Source: Halorussus rarus
GTDB taxonomy: Archaea > Halobacteriota > Halobacteria > Halobacteriales > Haladaptataceae
Reading direction: 5' to 3'
Assembly (NCBI RefSeq): GCF_003369835.1
Contig: NZ_QPMJ01000001.1
Location: forward strand, 1,297,589 to 1,361,588
Length of the DNA stretch: 64,000 nucleotides
A program made the translations under genes and the position numbers. Under the pieces are notes generated by a model. The model did not search any database and was not told the DNA's origin. It saw only the letters and a list, made by a program, of their open reading frames with translations. Of the stretch, positions 15,961-23,376 are shown piece after piece. Within the stretch, counting starts at the first letter, position 1, and each line of letters begins with the position of its first letter.

Positions 15961-17193
15961 ATGTCGGCTCTCTTTCGCTGGCTGTTCGTCGCGGGCGTGC
16001 TCGTCCTGCTCCTCGGACTGCTCCAGAAGTGGTTCCAGGAGCGGTGGTGGCTCACGGAACCGCTGACGGCGCTCGCGCTCGGCATCGTCGCCGGACCGGT
16101 GGGGTTACAACTGCTCAACCTCCCGCCGGCCGCGGACTCGCCCCGCGTGCTCACCCAGGTCTCGCGGGTGACGCTCGCCGTGGCGGACATGGGCGTGGCC
16201 CTGCGACTTCCGCGGGGGTACCCGGTCGACCACTGGCGGTCGCTCGCGACCATCCTCGGCGCCGGCATGGTGCTGATGGGACTGATCAGCGGGCTGCTCG
16301 TCTGGAGCCTGCTGGGCGTCTCGTTCTGGATGGCGATGCTGGTCGGCGCGACCGTCACGTCGACCGACCCCATCGTCGCCACGACCATCGTCACGGGCCC
16401 GGTCGCCAAGCGGAACATCCCGGGACGGATTCGACACTTCATCTCGGCCGAGTCCGGCGCCAACGACGGCGCGGTGTACCCGCTGGTCCTCCTGCCGATT
16501 CTGCTGCTCGCTCGACCGACGAGCGAGGCGCTCTGGCGCTGGGTCACGTACGTCATCGGGTGGCAGGTCGGCGGCGCCGTCGTCCTCGGGGCGGCGCTCG
16601 GGTACGCTGCCGCGCGGCTGTTCCAGCGGGCCGACATGGACGACATCGTCGAACAGCAGGGGTTCGTCGCGTACACGCTCGCGCTCACCTTCACGGTGCT
16701 GGGCGCGGCCCGACTGCTGACCGTGGACGCCATTCTGGCGTCGTTCGTGGCGGGGATCGCCTACCGGATGGCCCCCGGCAGGCAACAGCCGTCGACGGAG
16801 CGGGACGTCCAGAAGGCGATGACGAAGTTCTTCGTCCTCCCGACGTTCGTGCTCGTCGGCGTCGCGATCCCCTGGGCCGGGTGGGCGTCCCTCGGCTGGC
16901 GCGGCCTCCTGCTGGCCGTCCTCGTGCTGGTCGTCCGCCGACCGCCGGTCGTGCTGGCGCTCGCGCGGTGGCTCCGTCCCCTGCAGACGCGGAAGGACGT
17001 CGGCTTCACGGCCTGGTTCGGCCCCATCGGCATCTCGACGCTGTTCTACGCGATGCTCGCGGTTCAGCGGACGGGGTCGCGCCGGATCTGGTCGATCGCG
17101 TCGCTGCTGATCGTCGCCTCGCTGCTCGCGCACGGCCTCTCGGCCACGCCGCTGGGTAAACGGATGCCCCCGGACCCGGCGGAGCGACGGTAG
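15961..17193 (+). CDS. Cation:proton antiporter, CPA1/NhaP type
   Basis: The protein has 410 residues and about 12 hydrophobic segments covering most of its length. The ion-site motifs of CPA1 exchangers are present: STDPIVA with D136-P137, and SAESGANDG with N168-D169 (the ND pair of electroneutral antiporters). It probably exports Na+ in exchange for H+, part of salt and pH balance. There is no large cytosolic regulatory tail; the chain stops shortly after the last helix, giving a compact form. A palindromic site upstream may regulate it. Confidence 0.88.
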   Translation: MSALFRWLFVAGVLVLLLGLLQKWFQERWWLTEPLTALALGIVAGPVGLQLLNLPPAADSPRVLTQVSRVTLAVADMGVALRLPRGYPVDHWRSLATILGAGMVLMGLISGLLVWSLLGVSFWMAMLVGATVTSTDPIVATTIVTGPVAKRNIPGRIRHFISAESGANDGAVYPLVLLPILLLARPTSEALWRWVTYVIGWQVGGAVVLGAALGYAAARLFQRADMDDIVEQQGFVAYTLALTFTVLGAARLLTVDAILASFVAGIAYRMAPGRQQPSTERDVQKAMTKFFVLPTFVLVGVAIPWAGWASLGWRGLLLAVLVLVVRRPPVVLALARWLRPLQTRKDVGFTAWFGPIGISTLFYAMLAVQRTGSRRIWSIASLLIVASLLAHGLSATPLGKRMPPDPAERR

Positions 17194-17219
17194 CGGCCGC
17201 CGGCATCGCCATCCCCGAC

Positions 17220-17226
17220 CTATAAA
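17220..17226 (+). promoter_or_regulatory. TATA box of the thiolase-like operon
   Basis: CTATAAA lies about 28 bases before the ATG at 17251, consistent with a leaderless transcript of the thiolase-like/DUF35 pair. Confidence 0.55.
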
Positions 17227-17250
17227 CCCCTTCTCCGCTATCTGGCAGGC

Positions 17251-18408
17251 ATGGACCGCGTAGCGATCATCGGGGCGTCGATGACCCGGTTCGGCGAGCG
17301 CGAGGCGTGGCTCCGGGACCTGCTCGCGCAGGCCGGCCGCGAGTGCCTCGCCGACGCCGGCGTCGGCCCCGACGACGTCGAGCACCTGTACGTCTCGAAC
17401 ATGGCCAGCGGCGAGTTCGAGGGCCAGACCGGCGCGCCGAACGCGCTGGCCCACGACCTCGGGGCGATGCCGGCCTACACCCAGCGCGTCGACCAGACCT
17501 CGGCCTCGGGCGGGGCGGGCATCTACGCCGCGTGGCAGTCGGTCGCCTCCGGGGCGTCGGAGATGACCCTGCTGGTCGGCGGGGAGAAGATGACCCACAA
17601 GACGACCGCCGAATCGACGGACATCATCGCGTCGCTCACCCACCCGGTCGAGTACAAGCACGGCGTGACCCTGCCGAGTTTCGCGGGGCTGACCGCGCGG
17701 CGCTACCTCCACGAGTACGACGCGCCGCGCGAGAGCCTCGCGAAGGTCGCGGTGAAGAACCACCGGAACGGCCTCGACAACCCCCACGCCCAGTTCCGGA
17801 AGGAGGTCGACCTCGAGACCGTGATGGAGTCGCCCGTCGTGGCCGATCCCCTCCGGCTCTACGACTTCTGTCCCATCACCGACGGGAGCGCCGGCCTGCT
17901 GTTCTGCCCCGAGTCGGTGGCCGAGGAGCACGTCCCCGAGGACGAGTACACGGTCGTCTCGGGCATCGGCGGCGCGACCGACACCCACGTCGTCCACGAG
18001 CGCGACGACCCGACCGTGATGGGCGGCGCGGTCGAGAGCTCCGACGACGCCTACGAGATGTCCGGCCTGGGCCCGGACGACGTCGACGTGGCCGAGCTCC
18101 ACGACATGTTCACCATCCTGGAGTTCCTCCAGAGCGAGGCGGTCGGCTTCTTCGAGCGGGGCGAGGGCTGGAAGGCGGTCGAGGAGGGCGTCACCGACCG
18201 CGACGGCGATCTCCCCATCAACACCTCGGGCGGCCTGAAGTCCAAGGGCCACCCCCTCGGCGCGAGCGGCGTGGCACAGGCATACGAGATCCACCAGCAG
18301 TTGCTCGGCGACGCCGGCGACCGGCAGGTCGAGGCCGAGGTCGGCCTGGCCTGCAACGTCGGCGGGTTCGGCAACTGCGTGACCACCACTATCCTGGAGG
18401 AGCCCTGA
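17251..18408 (+). CDS. Thiolase-fold protein (SCP-x/lipid-transfer type) with Ser at the usual nucleophile position
   Basis: The protein has 385 residues. The fold is shown by the N-terminal strand VAIIGASMTRFGER, the nucleophile-elbow region RVDQTSASGGAG (79-90), HDMFTILE, the GHPLGASG His motif and ACNVGGFGNC near the end. In catalytic thiolases the elbow reads C-A/S-S-G; here Ser84 (codon 17500-17502) occupies the Cys position, while the His motif and the late Cys remain. It is followed one base later by a DUF35 gene, as for archaeal thiolase/HMG-CoA synthase complexes and bacterial Ltp2-type retro-aldolases, which also lack the Cys. It may therefore not be a condensing thiolase. The reaction is unknown. 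Confidence 0.85.
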   Translation: MDRVAIIGASMTRFGEREAWLRDLLAQAGRECLADAGVGPDDVEHLYVSNMASGEFEGQTGAPNALAHDLGAMPAYTQRVDQTSASGGAGIYAAWQSVASGASEMTLLVGGEKMTHKTTAESTDIIASLTHPVEYKHGVTLPSFAGLTARRYLHEYDAPRESLAKVAVKNHRNGLDNPHAQFRKEVDLETVMESPVVADPLRLYDFCPITDGSAGLLFCPESVAEEHVPEDEYTVVSGIGGATDTHVVHERDDPTVMGGAVESSDDAYEMSGLGPDDVDVAELHDMFTILEFLQSEAVGFFERGEGWKAVEEGVTDRDGDLPINTSGGLKSKGHPLGASGVAQAYEIHQQLLGDAGDRQVEAEVGLACNVGGFGNCVTTTILEEP

Positions 18409-18409
18409 G

Positions 18410-18775
18410 ATGACACTTGACGCACACCGTTGTCCGAACGACCACCTGACCTACCCGGGCCACGAACTCTGCCCGGAGTGCGGCGAGGAACAGACCGAAA
18501 CCGTCGACCTGAGCGACGAGACCGCCGAGGTCGTGACGTGGACGACCAGCACTGCCACGCCGCCGGGCGTCCGCCAGCCCAACTCGCTAGCCATCGTGGA
18601 GTTCACCGTCGCCGGCGAGTCGGTGCGCGCCATCGGCCAGTTGACCGAGGACACCGAAGTGGAAATCGGCGACGAGGTCCGGCCGGTGTACGCCGAGGAA
18701 CTGCGCGACCCCGACGCCGGCATCCGGGAGGCAGAGAGCCAGAAGTGGGACGGGTACAGATTTGAATCCGTCTGA
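18410..18775 (+). CDS. DUF35 Zn-ribbon/OB-fold acyl-CoA-binding partner protein
   Basis: The protein has 121 residues: an N-terminal rubredoxin-like knuckle with C8, C21 and C24 (the fourth ligand may be H12 or D11 instead of Cys), then an OB-fold domain with AIVEFTVAGESVRAIGQL. In this family the OB fold binds the CoA part of substrates and bridges subunits of thiolase-type complexes. The start lies one base after the stop of the thiolase-like gene, so the two form an operon and probably a heteromeric complex. Confidence 0.88.
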   Translation: MTLDAHRCPNDHLTYPGHELCPECGEEQTETVDLSDETAEVVTWTTSTATPPGVRQPNSLAIVEFTVAGESVRAIGQLTEDTEVEIGDEVRPVYAEELRDPDAGIREAESQKWDGYRFESV

Positions 18776-18908
18776 GCGAACGCCTGTGTGAACGATCGGA
18801 TTCACATCTGAGGTTTCGAGTCGACCTAAGCGAGCGACCGGAATCGCGATTCTCGTATCGGGAGAACCACCAACGACGCCTTGACGCCCGCCGTCGTACG
18901 GTCACTCG

Positions 18909-19766
18909 GTGACCGACGTGTCCATCTCCCTTCCGAAGTGGCAGGTCCGCTCGACGATAGCCATCCTCGTCCTCTCGGTCGTCGCGACGCTGGTCGGGCT
19001 CCTCCGACCGGGCCACTACCGCGACGCCGCGATCACGCTCCCCCAGCTCTACGGCCAGGACGCGGTGACACTCGGGTTTGCCGTTCCGCTGCTCGCGGTC
19101 GGCACCTGGTACGCCGCCCGCGGATCGCTCCGGGGGTACGTCGTCTGGCTCGGTGCGCTCGGCTACATGCTCTACACCTGGGCCTCGTACGCCTTGATGC
19201 TCTACTTCAACGAGCTGTTTCTGGCGTACGTGGCGCTGTTCGGCCTCTCGCTGTTCGCGTTCGTCGGCGGCGTGATCCGTCTCGACCCGACCGACGTGCG
19301 CGACGGCCTCGGGGGCCGGCTCCCCGTCCGGCTCACCGCCGGGTTCCTCGCGGCGATTGCGCTGTTCTTCGCCGCGGGGTGGCTCTCCGAGATCGTCCCC
19401 GCCACGCTCGCGGGGAGGGCACCCGAGGGCGTCCGACTCGCCGCGGTCCCGGCGAACGTGATCCACGTCCTCGACCTCGCGGTCCTCCTCCCCGGCACGC
19501 TCCTGACGGCGGTCTGGCTCCGGCGCGACCGGGCGTGGGGTTACGCGCTCGCGGGCGTCCTGCTGGTGAAGTTCGCCGCGCTCGGCCTGGCCGTCCTCGC
19601 GATGGCGGCGTGGCTCCGAGCCACCGGGCAGGGCGGCGGACTCGGCGAGATGGCGCTGTTCGGCTTCGTCACGGCGGTCAGTCTCGCGCTCGGCGCGGCC
19701 TATCTCCGGGCCATGTCCCCGCGGTCGGGCAGCGGGGAGGTCCGGACGGAGACCGCTACGGAGTAG
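18909..19766 (+). CDS. Hypothetical multi-pass membrane protein
   Basis: The protein has 285 residues and about eight hydrophobic helices from residue 16 (TIAILVLSVVATLVGLL) to residue 268, with short loops and a Ser/Glu-rich tail. The start is a GTG; no ATG fits as well. I see no conserved catalytic motif. It stands alone between the thiolase operon and a hotdog protein gene; no function can be offered. Confidence 0.65.
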   Translation: MTDVSISLPKWQVRSTIAILVLSVVATLVGLLRPGHYRDAAITLPQLYGQDAVTLGFAVPLLAVGTWYAARGSLRGYVVWLGALGYMLYTWASYALMLYFNELFLAYVALFGLSLFAFVGGVIRLDPTDVRDGLGGRLPVRLTAGFLAAIALFFAAGWLSEIVPATLAGRAPEGVRLAAVPANVIHVLDLAVLLPGTLLTAVWLRRDRAWGYALAGVLLVKFAALGLAVLAMAAWLRATGQGGGLGEMALFGFVTAVSLALGAAYLRAMSPRSGSGEVRTETATE

Positions 19767-19830
19767 CGCAGTCCGGCCAGCCGCTCCGGAATCGGACCAT
19801 CTTTTGCGGACCGCCGCGTCGTGGTGAACG

Positions 19831-20211
19831 ATGACGCCACCGGAAGAAGGCGACACGCGGACCGTCGAGCGCACGTTCACGCCCGAGGACGTCCGGCAGT
19901 TCGCCGACGTCTCGGGCGACGAACAGCCCCGCCACCTCGAACCCGACGACGAGGGGCGACTGATGGTCCACGGTCTGCTCACCGCCACGCTCCCGACGAA
20001 GATCGGCGGCGACCTCGAAGTGCTGGCGCACTCGATGGAGTTCGAGTTCCGCCGGCCCGTCTACACCGGCGAGACCGTCGTCTGCGAGATGGCGACCGAG
20101 AAGGTCGAGGAGCGCGAGGACCGCTACGAACTGACTTCGTCGGTCATCTGCGAGAAGGAGGGCGGCGAGACGGTGCTGACCGGGGCGGTCGAGGGACTGA
20201 TCTGGAAGTAG
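19831..20211 (+). CDS. MaoC/hotdog-fold dehydratase-like protein
   Basis: The protein has 126 residues, a single hotdog domain. The hydratase-2 type active-site region appears as VSGDEQPRHL with D30 and H35, then LMVHGLLTATLP corresponding to the usual (A/V)HG segment. A central strand FRRPVYTGETV matches the family's P-V-x-x-G-x-T/D pattern. Enzymes of this type hydrate or dehydrate enoyl-CoA substrates. The canonical Asn before Pro is Gln32, so activity is plausible but unproven. It may serve fatty-acid or related CoA metabolism with the nearby thiolase-like gene, although they are not in one operon. Confidence 0.8.
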   Translation: MTPPEEGDTRTVERTFTPEDVRQFADVSGDEQPRHLEPDDEGRLMVHGLLTATLPTKIGGDLEVLAHSMEFEFRRPVYTGETVVCEMATEKVEEREDRYELTSSVICEKEGGETVLTGAVEGLIWK

Positions 20212-20352
20212 TCTGACGCGTCGTCGGTGCGAGCGGCCGGAGGGTACGGCCGGTCCCGAACGCGTTCTTGGCCGACCGTGCTTCCGGCGTGTTGTCCCGC
20301 CAACACCTCATAAACCGGTAGATTGACATTGAATCACTCGCCTCGTCCCACC

Positions 20353-20907
20353 ATGTTCCCGCCGGGCCACTACGGGATGGCGCTCGCGCTCTACGCGGTG
20401 GTCGGGTACGCGCTGCTCAGGCGGGGCTACGTCAGGGACGCGCTCTCGGGCGGCGGCATCGTCCTGGCGTACACCCTGTTCCCGGACCTGGACGGTCGGT
20501 TCGACTTCCTCGTCCACCGCGGCGTGACCCACACCCTCTGGTTCGCGGCCGCCGTCGGGGCGCTCTGCGTGCTGGCCGTGGCGACGTCCCTCCGGGGGCG
20601 CCCGCGCCGCGAGGCGGTCCGCGGAGCGCTCTGGGCGTTCTTCCTCGGCTCGTTCGCGGTCGTCGCTCACCTGCTCGCCGACGTCATCAACCCCTGGGGC
20701 GTGATGCCGATCTATCCCGTCTCGCCCGCGCTCTACTCGCTGGACCTCGTCCGGGCGACCAGCGACGCCGCCAACTACGCCATGCTGGCCGGCGGGGCCG
20801 CGGTCGCGACGGCCGCGTGGCTGGCTGGCCGACCGGGACGCCCCCGCCCGTCGCTCGCTCGCCGGCTCTACCGCCGGGTCCGCGACCGGGCGACGGTGGC
20901 GGAGTGA
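20353..20907 (+). CDS. Membrane-bound metal-dependent hydrolase, YdjM/DUF457 type
   Basis: The protein has 184 residues and four or five hydrophobic segments. The metal-site motifs of this family are visible: PPGHYGMAL near the start, LFPDLDGRFDFLVHRGVTHT (about 50-69) and HLLADVINPWGV. His and Asp residues in these loops are the expected ligands. Family members are inner-membrane proteins of poorly defined hydrolase activity. The ATG at 20353 is preferred over a TTG ten codons upstream. Confidence 0.8.
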   Translation: MFPPGHYGMALALYAVVGYALLRRGYVRDALSGGGIVLAYTLFPDLDGRFDFLVHRGVTHTLWFAAAVGALCVLAVATSLRGRPRREAVRGALWAFFLGSFAVVAHLLADVINPWGVMPIYPVSPALYSLDLVRATSDAANYAMLAGGAAVATAAWLAGRPGRPRPSLARRLYRRVRDRATVAE

Positions 20908-20966
20908 CCCCTCTCGAAGCGATCTCGACCGAGCAGCGACCGAATCAGAAGGGAGCGACCGAGTAG

Positions 20967-21860
20967 TTACGCGCCGGTCGAGTCGTGCGACCCGTCGGCG
21001 TCGTCGGAACCGCCGTCATCTCCGGTATCTGCGTCGCTGCCCTCGGTCTCGGCGTCCTCGCCGGCCGCTGCTTCGTCCGTTTCGTCGCTGGCGTCTTCGT
21101 CGGCGTCGTCCGCCGCGGAGCGGTCCTCGCGCTGCCGGTTCTCCATCTCGTCCTTGATGGATTCGAGCTCGGCCTCCACGTCGACCTCGGCGCTGTCGTC
21201 GTCCGCTGCGTCCTGCTCGCCGTCCTCCTCTTCGTCCTCGCGGTCGCTCTCGTCGGTGAGTTCGATGGTCGTCCCGCCGTCGAGTCCGGTGGAATCGTCG
21301 CGCTCGGGGTCGGTCCGGCCGCGCTCGCGATTGATGTCCCGCTCGCGCCGGCGCTCCTCGTCGACTTCCCGGCGCTCGCGCTCGATGCGGTCGCGGATCT
21401 CGCGGTTGATGCGCCGGGCGTCGTCGAGGATGCCACGCGCCTCGTCGTCGCGGGGCAGGTCGCTCTCCCGGATGGTGGTCTCGACGTCCTCCAGCGCCGA
21501 CTCCAGCCGGTCGAGGGTGAGCCGGCTCGCGTCGGCGGCCCGCGACTGGAGCCGGTCGCGCTCCTCGTCGACGACGCTGCGCTCGGGGTCGACCAGCCGG
21601 ATGACCTGCTGGAGCGCCTTCAGCGCCCGGACGTTGGCCTCCAGCATCGCGATGGCGGTCGGGATGGCGTACTCGCCGGTGAACGACAGTACCTCGCGGG
21701 GGGTCGGCGGCCGGGGCAGGCCGAGCGGTCCCTCCGGCGGGCGGCCGAGCTCCGTCCGGAGTTCGCGCACGCGAGTCTCGAGTTCCTCGACGCGGTCGTC
21801 GAGTCGCTCGGGGTCGCGGGGGTCGTCCCGGTCGCGCCGGTCGTCGGGGTCGTCTCTCAT
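20967..21860 (-). CDS. Acidic coiled-coil protein, haloarchaeal conserved hypothetical
   Basis: The protein has 297 residues and no membrane segment. Residues 1-40 are charged and helical with heptad-like Leu (RLDDRVEELETRVRELRTEL). A central domain (about 50-100) contains a short apolar helix SFTGEYAIPTAIAMLEANVR. Residues 100-180 form another long charged helix. The last about 110 residues are Asp/Glu/Ser/Ala-rich and disordered. I do not recognise a characterised family. The ATG at 21860 is the first Met of the charged region. Confidence 0.75.
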   Translation of the reverse strand: MRDDPDDRRDRDDPRDPERLDDRVEELETRVRELRTELGRPPEGPLGLPRPPTPREVLSFTGEYAIPTAIAMLEANVRALKALQQVIRLVDPERSVVDEERDRLQSRAADASRLTLDRLESALEDVETTIRESDLPRDDEARGILDDARRINREIRDRIERERREVDEERRRERDINRERGRTDPERDDSTGLDGGTTIELTDESDREDEEEDGEQDAADDDSAEVDVEAELESIKDEMENRQREDRSAADDADEDASDETDEAAAGEDAETEGSDADTGDDGGSDDADGSHDSTGA

Positions 21861-21955
21861 GGGCGGCCGTACGTGTCGCGGCGTAAAGAAGTTGGCCCGC
21901 GTTCCGGAGCGCGGTCGGCGCCTCCTCGGCGCGGCGCGAGACGCCGGGTCGACGT

Positions 21956-23164
21956 TCAGAACCCCTCGCGCAGGAAGACCTCGCGCTCGGGGAACATCGC
22001 TGCCAGCGCCTCGCGCGCCGCGGCCGTCCGGACGTCGAGGTCGGCGAGTCGCTCGGCGTCGGCGACCGAGTGGTAGCCCACGTACACCTGCGAGAGCGCG
22101 CCGACGCCGGCGGTCGCGTCGGCGTCCGTCGTCGCCACCCCGTCGCCGATCCGCTCGCAGGTGGCCCGGCCGTCCTCGACGGCGACCCGGAACGTCGCGT
22201 CGTTCCGGTCGACCAGCGGGTCCGAGACCGCGAGGGTGAACGCGGCGTCGGGCCCGTCCGGGTACTCCATCGCCTCGATGGCCGCCGGCACGTCGACGAG
22301 TCGGACCATCGGCCCGGCCTCGACCTCGCAGTCGACGGCCGCGGGGTCGGGCGACAGGTCGAGCAGGTCCGTGCCCGGCGGCCCCCTGAGCCGCACGCGC
22401 TCGACCTGCGAGTCGTGGTCGGCCAGGAAGCGCAGGCAGTTGACCCGCGCGGCGTGGTCGGCGGCCGCGAACTCCGGGACGGTGAGGACCTTGCCCTCGT
22501 CCTCCTCCTCGACCCGATAGACGACGTACCCCCTGAGGTCGCCGTCGGGAGACTCCCAGCCGTAGGCGTAGGGCTCGCCCCGCCAGCTGTCGAAGATGCG
22601 CTTGCGCCACCACTTCTCGGTGCGCTCGATGTTCAGTTCGTACCCCTCGTCGGCGGCCCGCAGGACCCGGCCGAGCCGCTCGTGGTCGTCGGCGTCGACG
22701 GGGCGGAACTCGCCGCCTGCGAGGGGGTCGTCGCGGGTCCACGCCAGGGCGTCGGGGGGACACTCGTAGCGGGTCCACTTGTTCGCGGTGCCCCAGCCCT
22801 GTCGCTCGTAGAAGGCGTGCTCGAACGCCCAGAGCGCGGTCAGGACGTCGCCGCGGTCGCGGTACTCCGCCAGCGACTCCGCGAGCAGCCGGGCGACGTT
22901 GCCCTGCCGGCGGTGTTCCGGCGGGGTGGCGACGGCGGAGAGACCAGGCATCTCGATGTGCCTGCCTCGCAGGCGGGTCCGGAACCAGTAGTGGCGACAG
23001 ACGCAGAGCATCCGGTCGCCGTCGAACAGCGCCCGCGGCTCGCCCGGCTGGTCGTCGACGTCCCAGTCGAACTCCTCCTGCGGGCCGTCTTCGAGGCTGA
23101 AGGCGTAGTGGACGTACTCCTGGAACTGCTCGCTCCGGTCCTCGGGAAGCTCCCGGTACTCCAT
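21956..23164 (-). CDS. GNAT-family N-acetyltransferase, Eis-like
   Basis: The protein has 402 residues with the three-part layout of Eis-type enzymes: an N-terminal GNAT domain with an acetyl-CoA loop, VATPPEHRRQGNVARLL (about 78-94), a second degenerate GNAT domain, and a C-terminal sterol-carrier-like domain. The first domain ends with AFYERQGW. Such enzymes acetylate amino groups on small molecules or proteins; the substrate here is unknown. A TATA-like CTATTTAT about 25 bases upstream of the ATG supports this start and a leaderless transcript. Confidence 0.85.
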   Translation of the reverse strand: MEYRELPEDRSEQFQEYVHYAFSLEDGPQEEFDWDVDDQPGEPRALFDGDRMLCVCRHYWFRTRLRGRHIEMPGLSAVATPPEHRRQGNVARLLAESLAEYRDRGDVLTALWAFEHAFYERQGWGTANKWTRYECPPDALAWTRDDPLAGGEFRPVDADDHERLGRVLRAADEGYELNIERTEKWWRKRIFDSWRGEPYAYGWESPDGDLRGYVVYRVEEEDEGKVLTVPEFAAADHAARVNCLRFLADHDSQVERVRLRGPPGTDLLDLSPDPAAVDCEVEAGPMVRLVDVPAAIEAMEYPDGPDAAFTLAVSDPLVDRNDATFRVAVEDGRATCERIGDGVATTDADATAGVGALSQVYVGYHSVADAERLADLDVRTAAAREALAAMFPEREVFLREGF

Positions 23165-23186
23165 GTCCCAACCGCGTCTGGACGGG

Positions 23187-23194
23187 ATAAATAG
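23187..23194 (-). promoter_or_regulatory. TATA box of the Eis-like gene
   Basis: CTATTTAT on the minus strand lies 23-30 bases upstream of the ATG at 23164. Confidence 0.5.
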
Positions 23195-23292
23195 GTTGGT
23201 TCGGTGTGCGAACGGGTCACAGCGGGACGACGAGCGAGCGTCCCGGAGTCGCGGTCGGCGTGCCGCGGCGGACCTGCCGAGCCGGCTCTCGG

Positions 23293-23376
23293 TCGCCAGC
23301 GATGGTCGGGTTGCCGCGGCCCTCAATCGCCCGCATTAATCGAGTCGTCGTGGTCTTCAATCGCCAGCGATGGTCG
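23293..23376. repeat. 16-bp direct repeat at the 3' end of the formate dehydrogenase gene
   Basis: TCGCCAGCGATGGTCG occurs at 23293-23308 and again at 23361-23376. The second copy encodes the last codons of the large dehydrogenase subunit; the first lies downstream of its stop. A related TCAATCGCC sits between them. This may be a remnant of a small tandem duplication. Confidence 0.55.
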
